NCBI GenBank assembly: GCA_036244855.1
Contig: BQKZ01001110.1
Location: 1-64,000 of the forward strand
Length of the DNA stretch: 64,000 nt
Reading direction: 5' to 3'
Origin: Temnopleurus reevesii
Taxonomy: Eukaryota > Echinodermata > Echinoidea > Temnopleuroida > Temnopleuridae
Part shown: piece after piece, positions 61,801-64,000 of the stretch
How positions within the stretch are numbered: position 1 is the stretch's first letter
How the letters are laid out: each line of letters opens with the position of its first letter
The notes under the pieces: model-generated
Seen by the model: only the letters and a program-made list of their open reading frames with translations
Database searches by the model: none
What the model was told of the DNA's origin: nothing
Program-made: the position numbers and the translations under genes

Positions 61801-63256
61801 CTCTTTGGATTAAATGATGTTCTCATCCTTGCTATTACAGGTATTCTTCCGTGCTGGAGTCCTGGGTAAGCTTGAGGAATGGCGTGACGACCGTCTCGCA
61901 GAGATCATCTCCATGATCCAGGCCCAGATCCGTGGTTACCTTGCCCGTATCGAGTTCAAGAAGATGCTCGACCAGAAACTCGGTCTTGGCGTCATCCAGC
62001 GTAACCTTCGCAAATACTTGATCCTCAGGAACTGGGGATGGTGGAGACTGTACACCAAGGTTTGTAGTCACAAGTACCTAATATTTGTTTTTCGTCATTC
62101 CAGCTCACCTTTTCGAATTTGGATCTACTAAACTGCTTTTTTTTCTCAAATAGAGATAAGTATTTCTAATTGGTGTATGCTGACCTTAAGTCTCGCTGTT
62201 ATTGTTAATTCATCCGCGCAATTGCAGTTTTGAAACACCCATGATGATAATTCCTGATATGTTTGGGGGTGTTTTTTTTTTCGAAGTAAAAAAAGAGGAA
62301 CGGATAACATAGAAGTTATAAAACTTGTCTGCCATTCGACAATTATTATTGAAATATATTGAATGCGTGCCTGTCACTTTCTTATGTGAAATATTCCTTT
62401 ATGGATTAGAGATATAAGATAGCTAGTTATCTGCCAGATAGAGCCCATTTGGTTGTGTAGAAACCTGCGCAAAAGGATTTGTACAAGGAATCTCGATGTT
62501 CTTTTTTCGTTCGAAATCATCACGATATAGCTCAGAATGGAAGGTTTTAAAAACTATTATACATAAACAAAAATCAAGATGAAAGTCTCAGTGAGAATGT
62601 TGTTGCTAGGAATGCAGTTTTGTTAATCATTTTTGTAGGCCCATATTGAATTGTATGGATAACATTAACTGACCCTGTCCCTCCTCGATGGGTAGAGGTC
62701 AAGCCTCTGATGAACGTAGCCCGTGCTGAGGACGAGATGAAGGCTAAGGATGAACTTCATCGCTTCTCCTAGGAATGTGTTGTGTTTGTTTGCACCGTTG
62801 TCGGCCTATATTGTATTCTATCGATAACAATATGGTGTTTTCGATTTCAGTCAACTGTGACGAAGGGCACGTCGACCGGAAGTAGTATGTCATAGTTTTG
62901 CGCGTCTGCTTATTGTTACGTCCGACGTATTTGCGCACGTAACAATGAGAAGACGCGTACTATGACTATAACTATGACGTACTACTTCCGGTCAACTGTG
63001 ACTGTGACGAATGAAATCAAAACCTCCATATTGCATTGTATCGATAACAATGACTGACCACGTTCCTTCTCCATTGCTACAGGTCAAGCCTCTGCTCAAC
63101 GTTGCCCGTGCTGAGGACGAGATGAAGGCCAAGGATGACCTCATCAAGAAGGCCAAGGAACTCCTCAAGAAGGAGACCGATGAGAGGAAGGCCATGGAAG
63201 AGAAGAATGCCGACCTCCTCAAGGAGAAGGCTGACCTTCTTGCTCAGCTCAACTCC
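19384..63256 (+). CDS. Striated-muscle-type myosin heavy chain (class II), 5' part of gene, 20 coding exons
   Basis: Actin-based motor ATPase of the thick filament; in the family two heavy chains pair through a coiled-coil rod and bind light chains at the neck. Joined exons: 19384-19563, 21262-21405, 32881-33037, 33794-33821, 36008-36128, 39623-39715, 40620-40683, 41716-41814, 42407-42510, 43853-43991, 45190-45308, 46322-46471, 47106-47276, 48141-48326, 50419-50545, 55342-55400, 59344-59549, 60867-60987, 61841-62059, 63083-63256. The total is 2,661 nt, exactly 887 codons, with GT-AG borders and one open frame throughout. Seen in order: SH3-like domain (~30-80), P-loop GESGAGKT (171-178), switch I NDNSSRFG (235-242), switch II DIAGFE (458-463), relay helix (~467-500), loop 2 (~628-640), SH2 Cys690 and SH1 Cys700, converter (~708-770), IQ region (~778-825), invariant head-rod Pro832, then S2. 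Muscle heavy chains are about 1,940 residues, so roughly half is present and the rod exons lie past the right edge. Exon numbers used here count a putative non-coding exon 1 near 16.0 kb. No gene symbol is assigned because orthology cannot be tested here. Confidence 0.97.
19564..21261 (+). other. Intron 2
   Basis: Contains one tRNA-related SINE-like copy (19810-20036). The remainder is AT-rich with no visible coding exon. Confidence 0.7.
19810..20036 (+). repeat. tRNA-related SINE-like element, copy 1
   Basis: An A-box-like stretch (AATGGTAGAGCG) is followed ~35 bp later by a B-box-like GGGTTCGATCAC. A shared 3' body then follows (CGGTATTTAAGAA, GCTGGAAGAAC, GGTTACCCAGGGTAAATAAG) and a short ATT-rich tail. 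The 43555-43838 copy has the same order of blocks, which defines the family within this window. Confidence 0.75.
21262..21405 (+). CDS. Myosin heavy chain exon 3: residues 61-108
   Basis: Acceptor CTGACAG/CAA, donor CTAC/GTAAGT, 144 nt, phase 0 both ends. Completes the SH3-like subdomain and enters the motor (motifs [26 protein letters not shown]). The 3' 45 nt plus donor and downstream intron are tandemly repeated beyond the exon. Confidence 0.96.
21361..22110 (+). repeat. 168-bp tandem array carrying the 3' end of exon 3 plus its donor
   Basis: The unit starts inside exon 3 at 21361 (GTGTTGGAGAACC) and recurs at 21529, 21697 and 21865, exactly 168 bp apart. A decayed fifth copy starts near 22031. 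Units 1-3 look identical by eye, including CTAC/GTAAGT; unit 4 has several changes and its donor is altered to GGAAAT. The extra copies have no acceptor in front, so they are exon tails only. Confidence 0.9.
24271..24518. mobile_element. 248-bp palindromic element with 26-bp perfect terminal inverted repeats
   Basis: Positions 24271-24296 and 24493-24518 are exact inverted copies (key core GGGTGACTTCAAGTACGG). The interior is rich in GGTGTT/AACACC repeats. It has no coding capacity, so it looks like a non-autonomous element (MITE-like). I could not find a clear target duplication. Confidence 0.75.
24653..25017. mobile_element. 365-bp palindromic MITE-like element
   Basis: The ends are inverted copies: CTCTCTTAATTCCAAAGA on the left and TCTTCGGAATTAAGAGAG on the right (one mismatch). 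The interior repeats AAGTCTT/AAGACTT in both orientations and can form a long hairpin. No ORF. Confidence 0.7.
29940..30305. repeat. GC-rich block followed by (GAT)n, repeated at 31441
   Basis: A compositionally distinct GC-rich stretch. The part from about 30098 (TGCACGGCATACCAG) through a GAT/GAC microsatellite (30219-30255) and the following AT-rich sequence recurs from 31441. Short open frames across it differ between copies, so I do not call a gene. Confidence 0.6.
30486..32880 (+). repeat. Array of about 11 decayed partial copies of exon 4
   Basis: Sequences resembling the first ~75 nt of exon 4 begin at 30486, 30741, 30897, 31054, 31280, 31426, 32043, 32200, 32359, 32523 and 32689, before the true exon at 32881. 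Most spacings are 146-166 bp. Common blocks are ACCTACTCTGGTCTGTTCTG, GCCATCAACCCATACCGTA and CCCATCTACACTGACA. Several keep a pyrimidine tract plus TTTAG or CTAG in front. Frames are broken in many (for example TGA in the 30897 copy), and none carries the second half of the exon or its donor. Confidence 0.9.
31440..31440. other. Single ambiguous base (N) at a repeat junction
   Basis: One N separates an exon-4-like copy truncated after TTCTGCGTT from the second copy of the GC-rich block. This is either an assembly join or a base-call problem, so the copy order here may be unreliable. Confidence 0.9.
32881..33037 (+). CDS. Myosin heavy chain exon 4: residues 109-160 (+1 nt)
   Basis: Acceptor CTCTCCAG/ACC, donor GCAGA/GTAAGT, 157 nt. 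Codes for the start of the motor core ([13 protein letters not shown], then [17 protein letters not shown]). It is the only copy of this exon with both halves, an open frame and a donor. Confidence 0.96.
33038..33793 (+). other. Intron 4
   Basis: Ordinary AT-rich intron. A 13-bp echo of the exon 4 end plus donor (TTGCAGAGTAAGT) occurs near 33414. It is too short to call by itself but fits the exon-copy pattern elsewhere in the gene. Confidence 0.6.
33794..33821 (+). CDS. Myosin heavy chain exon 5: 28-nt microexon, residues 161-170
   Basis: Acceptor TTAACAG/ACC, donor ATCAC/GTGAGT. With 1 nt from exon 4 and 1 nt from exon 6 it gives [10 protein letters not shown], the conserved stretch leading into the P-loop. 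Its presence is required to keep the frame between exons 4 and 6. It is too short for ORF-based prediction. Confidence 0.95.
33822..36007 (+). other. Intron 5
   Basis: AT-rich. Pyrimidine-rich CCT/TCT repeats at about 35868-35915 precede the next acceptor. No other feature seen. Confidence 0.6.
36008..36128 (+). CDS. Myosin heavy chain exon 6: P-loop and loop 1, residues 170-210
   Basis: Acceptor CACCCAG/CGG, donor GAAG/GTACCA (weak). Carries the Walker A nucleotide-binding loop GESGAGKT (171-178), including Lys177, then [14 protein letters not shown]. The surface loop 1 begins near residue 195 ([15 protein letters not shown]). Ends in phase 0. Confidence 0.96.
36129..39622 (+). other. Intron 6
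   Basis: 3.5 kb. Holds a dense run of AGGTCA-type half-sites (37939-38370). It also has a CpG-containing stretch at 36760-37215 with a short ATG-plus-donor-like sequence at 37199, which I do not call as an exon, and a TTA tract near 37748. Confidence 0.6.
37939..38370. promoter_or_regulatory. Cluster of nuclear-receptor half-sites (AGGTCA-type)
   Basis: Half-sites or one-mismatch versions occur at 37939-37951 (TCACCTTTGACCT, a DR1 arrangement), 38009-38020 (AGGTCAAAGGGC), 38025, 38152-38164 (AGGTCAAAGGGCA), 38168, 38174-38190 (TGACCTTTGAAAGGTCA) and 38325-38337 (AGGTCAAAGGTCG), with more just downstream. DR1 and inverted spacings are classic for RXR/HNF4/COUP-type receptors. Function is inference; a degenerate repeat unit could also explain the spacing. 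Confidence 0.45.
39623..39715 (+). CDS. Myosin heavy chain exon 7: switch I, residues 211-241
   Basis: Acceptor CAACCAG/GGA, donor TTTC/GTAAGT, 93 nt, phase 0 both ends. Carries [12 protein letters not shown] and the switch I loop NDNSSRF (235-241), which contacts the ATP phosphates; the following G is in the next exon. Confidence 0.96.
39716..40619 (+). other. Intron 7
   Basis: AT-rich with one palindromic element near its 3' end (40397-40562). Nothing else seen. Confidence 0.6.
40397..40562. mobile_element. Palindromic MITE-like element, family A copy 1
   Basis: Left end GGGGCCATTTCATAAAA, right end TTTCATGAAATGGCCTCC; the termini form an inverted repeat. Interior blocks GAGCGGATTGTCCGACAG, TTGCTATAACAACAGTCA and AAGCCAATCAGAATCAA are shared with the element at 43278. 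Confidence 0.7.
40620..40683 (+). CDS. Myosin heavy chain exon 8: residues 242-262 (+1 nt)
   Basis: Acceptor CACAG/GGT, donor ACAT/GTAAGT, 64 nt. Continues from switch I ([21 protein letters not shown]), the conserved core strand after the nucleotide pocket. Confidence 0.95.
40684..41715 (+). other. Intron 8
   Basis: Contains a degenerate fragment of the GCGC-type SINE 3' region (about 40785-40840), a palindromic element (41026-41209) and a GAA-rich purine tract (41500-41605). Confidence 0.6.
41026..41209. mobile_element. Palindromic MITE-like element, family B copy 1
   Basis: Left end CTGGGGCCGATTGCTCGAAA, right end TTTCGTGCAATTGGCCCCAG. The internal arm TCTTAGCTATCCTCTTC is matched inverted by GAAGAGGATAGCTAAGA. 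The second copy is at 44031. Confidence 0.8.
41716..41814 (+). CDS. Myosin heavy chain exon 9: residues 263-295 (+1 nt)
   Basis: Acceptor TTTCAG/ACC, donor TTGG/GTAAGC, 99 nt. Codes for [11 protein letters not shown] and [14 protein letters not shown], strongly conserved motor motifs. Its 3' part has a decayed downstream copy. Confidence 0.96.
41815..42406 (+). other. Intron 9
   Basis: Holds the exon 9 partial copy, a short ATA/GATA run, and a decayed fragment of the GCGC-type SINE (about 42150-42305). Confidence 0.6.
41922..42015 (+). pseudogene. Decayed partial copy of exon 9 (3' part plus donor)
   Basis: ATCAGAGAGAACGGTGTTGA matches exon 9 from about residue 271, continues with substitutions (TCCTACCATATATTCTATCA), and ends TTGG/GTAAGCTGAGAGGGCGCT like the true donor and intron start. 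No acceptor in front; it is not expected to be an independent exon. Confidence 0.85.
42407..42510 (+). CDS. Myosin heavy chain exon 10: residues 296-330
   Basis: Acceptor ATTACAG/ATA, donor CGAT/GTAAGA, 104 nt, ends phase 0. Codes for [18 protein letters not shown] and a segment ending VEEFKLTD. The upper 50K region varies among muscle isoforms here. Confidence 0.95.
42535..42740 (+). repeat. SINE-like element, GCGC type, copy 1
   Basis: Blocks AATTTATATAGCGCA, GAGTGCTCAAGGTGCTTTGC, ATTATTATTATTCTGG, CATTAACCTCACCTGGGTTG and AGTGCAGCACAATGTGGATG are shared in order with the copy at 49730. This internally repeated family is also present as fragments at 14494, 40785 and 42150. Confidence 0.75.
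43278..43444. mobile_element. Palindromic MITE-like element, family A copy 2
   Basis: CGGGGGCCATATCATAAAA to CATGAAATGATGTCCC, sharing all interior blocks with the element at 40397. The terminal inverted repeats are more degenerate here. Confidence 0.65.
43555..43838 (+). repeat. tRNA-related SINE-like element, copy 2
   Basis: A-box-like TGGTTCAGTGGTAGAGCG and B-box GGTTCGATCCC, then the shared 3' body (GGCATTTAAGAAACGAGAAG, CCCGCTGGAAG, GGCTACCCTGGGTCAATAAG) and a long ATT repeat tail (43781-43838). The tail runs almost into the acceptor of exon 11. Confidence 0.8.
43853..43991 (+). CDS. Myosin heavy chain exon 11: residues 331-376 (+1 nt)
   Basis: Acceptor TGAATAG/GAC, donor GATG/GTAATT, 139 nt. 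Codes for [12 protein letters not shown] and [18 protein letters not shown], both hallmark muscle-myosin motifs. Confidence 0.96.
43992..45189 (+). other. Intron 11
   Basis: Palindromic family B copy at 44031-44214; AT-rich centre. A GC-richer block at 44935-45115 has an open frame but no myosin similarity I can see, and I leave it unassigned. Confidence 0.6.
44031..44214. mobile_element. Palindromic MITE-like element, family B copy 2
   Basis: Starts AGGGGCCGATTGCTCGAGG and ends GCAATTGGCCCCAG. The inverted arms around TAGCTATCCTCTTC and GAAGAGGATAGCTA match copy 1 at 41026. It starts 40 bp after the exon 11 donor. Confidence 0.8.
45190..45308 (+). CDS. Myosin heavy chain exon 12: residues 377-416
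   Basis: Acceptor CCTCCAG/TCA, donor CTCAG/GTATGT, 119 nt, ends phase 0. Includes the actin-contacting cardiomyopathy-loop region ([15 protein letters not shown]). Two partial copies follow it in intron 12. Confidence 0.96.
45424..45504 (+). pseudogene. Partial copy of exon 12 (tail 1)
   Basis: Matches the last ~81 nt of exon 12 plus donor (GCTCAG/GTATGTTG), with a few changes such as GGACATACC for GGACGTACC. The frame is open but the first third of the exon is missing. Confidence 0.85.
45651..45731 (+). pseudogene. Partial copy of exon 12 (tail 2), with stop codon
   Basis: Same segment as tail 1, 227 bp downstream. A CAG codon is changed to TAG at 45711-45713, so it cannot be a functional coding exon. 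The donor GCTCAG/GTATGT is intact. Confidence 0.85.
45998..46075 (+). pseudogene. Partial copy of exon 13 (head 1), possible 78-nt microexon
   Basis: Acceptor CTGCTAG/GTT and the first ~48 nt match exon 13 ([15 protein letters not shown]). The sequence then diverges ([11 protein letters not shown]) and reaches a donor-like GAAC/GTAAGG. It is 26 codons, open and phase 0 on both sides. Inclusion would insert residues in the motor core, so I favour a decayed duplicate. Confidence 0.7.
46170..46250 (+). pseudogene. Partial copy of exon 13 (head 2)
   Basis: Acceptor GCTATATAG/GTT, then the same head as copy 1. A one-base deletion (AAAAGGG for AAAAGGGG) shifts the frame, and the donor-like site is lost (GAACAGAAGG). 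Confidence 0.8.
46322..46471 (+). CDS. Myosin heavy chain exon 13: switch II, residues 417-466
   Basis: Acceptor TGGTAG/GTC, donor CGAC/GTGAGT, 150 nt, phase 0 both ends. Codes for [14 protein letters not shown] and the switch II element [12 protein letters not shown] (455-466), which senses the gamma-phosphate and drives the relay. Confidence 0.97.
46472..47105 (+). other. Intron 13
   Basis: Ordinary intron; no repeat or exon recognised. Confidence 0.6.
47106..47276 (+). CDS. Myosin heavy chain exon 14: relay helix, residues 467-523
   Basis: Acceptor CTACAG/TTC, donor AGGA/GTGAGT, 171 nt, phase 0. Codes for [20 protein letters not shown] and [12 protein letters not shown], the relay helix and loop that couple switch II to the converter. 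Confidence 0.97.
47277..48140 (+). other. Intron 14
   Basis: A SINE-like fragment near 47310-47400 (AGCGAGCTCTTGTATAGCGC), and a long ATA/ATG repeat at 47921-48022 followed by another GCGC-type fragment (48030-48085). Confidence 0.55.
48141..48326 (+). CDS. Myosin heavy chain exon 15: residues 524-585
   Basis: Acceptor TCAACAG/CAA, donor AACC/GTAAGT, 186 nt, phase 0. Codes for [17 protein letters not shown] and ends [10 protein letters not shown], the lower 50K actin-binding helix-loop-helix and following strands. Confidence 0.97.
48799..49397. mobile_element. Approx. 600-bp palindromic element with long terminal inverted repeats
   Basis: Left terminus TTAAAGGGGAACTACACTCA, right terminus GGGTGTAATTCCCCTTTAA. 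Inverted arms extend about 150 bp (AAATTTGAGCAAAAT-type block on the left against ATTTTGCTCAAATTT on the right; GGAGAACTC against GAGTTCTCC). The ends carry TTAA, a target choice seen in piggyBac-type elements, but family assignment is inference. Confidence 0.75.
49730..50012 (+). repeat. SINE-like element, GCGC type, copy 2 (most complete)
   Basis: AATTTATATAGCGCATTTAT, GTGCTCAATGCGCTTTGCAT, ACCTCACCTGGGTTGAGTGC, GTGGATGAGTTTCTTGCTGA and a 3' part reading AGAACCACTACACCACGACG. The 3' half resembles an inverted tRNA-like T-arm region (GGATCGCGAACC). It is preceded by an ATAATAATA run. Confidence 0.75.
50419..50545 (+). CDS. Myosin heavy chain exon 16: residues 586-627 (+1 nt)
   Basis: Acceptor CTCCAG/GTC, donor GTCAG/GTGAGA, 127 nt. 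Codes for [20 protein letters not shown] and [16 protein letters not shown], leading into loop 2. Confidence 0.97.
50601..50760. mobile_element. Palindromic MITE-like element, family C copy 1
   Basis: CAGTCATCTGCGACGAAGGA and CACGTCGACCGGAAGTAGTA on the left; TTTCCGGTCGACGTGCCCTT and CAGTTGACTGA on the right. Shares these blocks and the centre TTTTGCGCGTCTGC-type sequence with 62847-63019. Confidence 0.75.
52845..52992. mobile_element. 148-bp hairpin element, GGCCCCGTAAC ends
   Basis: Left GGGCCCCGTAACATAAAGGT, right CCTTTTGTTACGGGGCCC. Interior GCGATTAATCGC-type repeats pair across the element. A possible 3-bp duplication CTG flanks GGCCCC...GGGGCC, as in PIF/Harbinger-type MITEs (inference). 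Confidence 0.8.
53217..53336. mobile_element. Palindromic MITE-like element, family D copy 1 (degenerate)
   Basis: Arms GGAAGCAACACGATTCTACA and GTCGTGTTGAATCGTGTTGC are inverted around a TTTAGTTCACACTTAGCTGC-type centre. The outer ends have decayed. Confidence 0.75.
53914..54048. mobile_element. Palindromic MITE-like element, family D copy 2
   Basis: Ends TAAGGCCCCGGTCACATAG and CTATGTGACCGGGGCTTAA; arms CAACACGATTCAACACGACT and GTCGTGTTGAATCGTGTTGC. The best-preserved copy. TAA at both ends is compatible with a TWA target duplication. Confidence 0.85.
55342..55400 (+). CDS. Myosin heavy chain exon 17: loop 2, residues 628-647
   Basis: Acceptor TCCTAG/GTG, donor ACAGG/GTATGC, 59 nt. Codes for [20 protein letters not shown]. 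The Gly/Lys-rich loop 2 contacts actin and is the usual 50K-20K junction; FQTVSALHR is highly conserved. Confidence 0.96.
55401..59343 (+). other. Intron 17 (3.9 kb)
   Basis: AC/CA-rich run at about 55422-55475, a poly-A tract near 56924, and a three-unit tandem repeat (58219-58451). The rest is AT-rich with no recognised feature. Confidence 0.6.
58219..58451. repeat. Three-unit tandem repeat with homopolymer spacers
   Basis: Units start at about 58220, 58319 and 58391 (TTGACGCTCCTCTTCTGACA, then AGAATTTTGAATATCCA), each ~60 bp. They are separated by poly-C/poly-A runs of differing length. Open frames across it come from the repeat only. Confidence 0.85.
59344..59549 (+). CDS. Myosin heavy chain exon 18: SH1/SH2 helices, residues 648-715 (+2 nt)
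   Basis: Acceptor CCAACAG/GAA, donor CAGAG/GTGGGT, 206 nt. Codes for [39 protein letters not shown] and FGEFKQ. The reactive thiols SH2 (Cys690) and SH1 (Cys700) are present. Links the motor core to the converter. Confidence 0.97.
59641..59774. mobile_element. Palindromic MITE-like element, family D copy 3
   Basis: TAGGCCCCGGTCACATAGGA on the left, CCCTATGTGACCGGTGCTTA on the right; inner arm GTCGTGTTGAATCGTGTTGC conserved. It starts 91 bp after the exon 18 donor. Confidence 0.8.
60096..60268. mobile_element. Palindromic MITE-like element, family E
   Basis: Ends GGGAGGTGTTTCACCAAG and TTGGTGAAACACCTCCC. The internal arm CTTTACGTTCGACTGGTA is mirrored by TACCAGTCGAACGTAAAG. Decayed relatives lie at 60410-60815 and near 50970. 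Confidence 0.8.
60867..60987 (+). CDS. Myosin heavy chain exon 19: converter, residues 716-756
   Basis: Acceptor TTGCAG/ATA, donor CAAG/GTAAGT, 121 nt, ends phase 0. Codes for [34 protein letters not shown] and HTK, the converter that turns small switch movements into lever-arm swing. Confidence 0.96.
60988..61840 (+). other. Intron 19
   Basis: Ordinary sequence plus one degenerate partial copy of exon 20 (61722-61778) immediately before the true exon. Confidence 0.7.
61722..61778 (+). pseudogene. Partial copy of exon 20 with internal deletion
   Basis: After an acceptor-like TTCTAG, the sequence matches the exon 20 start (GTATTCTTC..GCTGGAG-like). It then jumps in frame across about 57 nt to ATGATTCAGGCCAAGATCCG and TTACCTTGCCC. 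No donor follows, and a stop occurs further on. Confidence 0.8.
61841..62059 (+). CDS. Myosin heavy chain exon 20: lever arm with IQ sites, residues 757-829
   Basis: Acceptor ATTACAG/GTA, donor CAAG/GTTTGT, 219 nt, phase 0 both ends. Codes for [19 protein letters not shown], then IQ1 ([16 protein letters not shown], ~782-797) for the essential light chain and IQ2 ([20 protein letters not shown]) for the regulatory light chain. Where vertebrate muscle myosins have WPWW this reads WGWW. Confidence 0.97.
62698..62770 (+). pseudogene. Partial copy of exon 21 (head)
   Basis: After GGTAGAG it matches the first ~60 nt of exon 21 (GTCAAGCCTCTG, GCCCGTGCTGAGGACGAGAT, GAAGGCTAAGGATG). It then diverges to a TAG stop near 62770. 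The preceding block (ATTGTATGGATAACA, CTGACC..) also resembles the sequence before the true exon, so intron was duplicated with it. Confidence 0.85.
62847..63019. mobile_element. Palindromic MITE-like element, family C copy 2
   Basis: TTTCAGTCAACTGTGACGAA and ACGTCGACCGGAAGTAGTA on the left; TACTACTTCCGGTCAACTGT and GACGAATGAAAT on the right. The centre GTTACG..CGTAAC also pairs. Same family as 50601. Confidence 0.8.
63083..63256 (+). CDS. Myosin heavy chain exon 21: head-rod junction and start of S2, residues 830-887
   Basis: Acceptor GCTACAG/GTC, donor CTCC/GTGAGT, 174 nt, phase 0. Starts [15 protein letters not shown] with the invariant junction Pro832. It then shows the charged heptad pattern of coiled coil ([20 protein letters not shown]). 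Last exon visible; the protein continues beyond the window. Confidence 0.97.
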
Positions 63257-64000
63257 GTGAGTACTATGATAGATTTATATTTAGCATCCACAAAAAAAGA
63301 TATAGCGGACCGCCAATGTTTGTGCATAAGAGATGGCCTACATAATTTAGTCCGTGTTTTCATCAAGTGACGGTTACGTACCAAACGGTAATATTGCACG
63401 AATTGATAAGTTGAATCATTATTTCACTAAAACGTTTCTATCATTGAAACGCATTCAATAGCATGCCATCTGATTTGTTGCTATGTCGGGATTTCTTTGA
63501 TCCTATGCAACAATACCCTTTGGCTACTGCCAATTCATGAAAACACGGAATATGTGCTTTGTCGAGGTTAAAGCTTTGCCAGTCTGTGTGTTAATATCAC
63601 ACGGATTTTGTATGCAATTAGTGGGTGAAGAAATAGGTCAGAAGTACGGACAACTTTTGTTTTGAGAAAATTACATGAATATTCATTATATTTCTCTTCA
63701 ATTTATTGATGACAATGATTTAAGCGACAGATCTGTCTGGTTTTATTAAATAAAGATATGGTAGATTTATGCGCCATACCACTTGTTATAGGTTTACCAA
63801 GCTTAGTAATGACATGGGTCCGGAGACCTTTGGGTGTAAGCAATTGACCTGTGCAAATAACCGGTAACATGAAGAACTCCCAGTCAAACTAAAAACAAAA
63901 TCACATTTTACAGAAATAATGGTTGGCTCCCAGTTAACGACTCATCTTGTCATTTTCGCTTTATGAGCGTATGGATATATGTAAGAATATGAAAACAAGA
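63257..64000 (+). other. Start of intron 21
   Basis: No exon or repeat recognised to the window end. Confidence 0.6.

Larger units (their letters stand above)
62060..63082 (+). other. Intron 20
   Basis: Contains a partial copy of exon 21 (62698-62770) and palindromic family C copy 2 (62847-63019). The latter ends about 60 bp before the true acceptor. Confidence 0.7.

Noticed and set aside
1..64000. CRISPR arrays, bacterial operons, rRNA genes
   Set aside because: None seen; the window is clearly animal nuclear DNA with spliceosomal introns.

Overview
The window is animal genomic DNA: AT-rich, mostly intronic, packed with microsatellites, SINE-like copies and short palindromic (MITE-like) elements. 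It is dominated by one gene, a striated-muscle-type myosin heavy chain (class II) on the + strand. I can follow 20 coding exons from the start codon at 19384 to 63256. All splice phases agree. The exons total 2,661 nt (887 codons) and give an uninterrupted N-terminal part of the protein: SH3-like domain, complete motor with P-loop, switch I, switch II and both reactive cysteines, converter, two IQ-type light-chain sites, and the first ~58 residues of the rod. The rest of the rod lies beyond the right edge. The protein style, intron richness and repeats suggest a marine invertebrate, perhaps an echinoderm such as a sea urchin; I cannot fix the species.

Layout. 1-5 kb: a 3.1 kb element with terminal inverted repeats and ten copies of a 14-bp motif, then a 436-bp foldback element. 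5-9.6 kb: retroelement-like debris and the start of a second gene on the - strand. Four phase-compatible exons are seen (9280 to 6738), coding for a leucine-rich helical protein I do not recognise, with CCAAT motifs upstream. 9.6-15.2 kb: intergenic, with an assembly gap of N and (CT)n and (GAA)n tracts. 15.8-16.0 kb: likely promoter and non-coding first exon of the myosin gene. 19.3-63.3 kb: the myosin exons and their introns.

The most unusual feature is that at least seven myosin exons have partial, decayed tandem copies in the flanking introns. Exon 4 is preceded by about eleven copies of its first ~75 nt at roughly 160-bp spacing. Exon 3 is followed by 168-bp repeats of its 3' end plus donor. 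Exons 9 and 12 have downstream copies of their 3' parts. Exons 13, 20 and 21 have upstream copies of their 5' parts, several with decoy acceptors. Upstream copies carry exon heads and downstream copies carry exon tails. This is what repeated local tandem duplication with one breakpoint inside the exon would leave.

The introns also hold at least eight palindromic element families, two SINE-like families, a cluster of AGGTCA nuclear-receptor half-sites (37.9-38.4 kb), and a perfect CArG box in intron 1.
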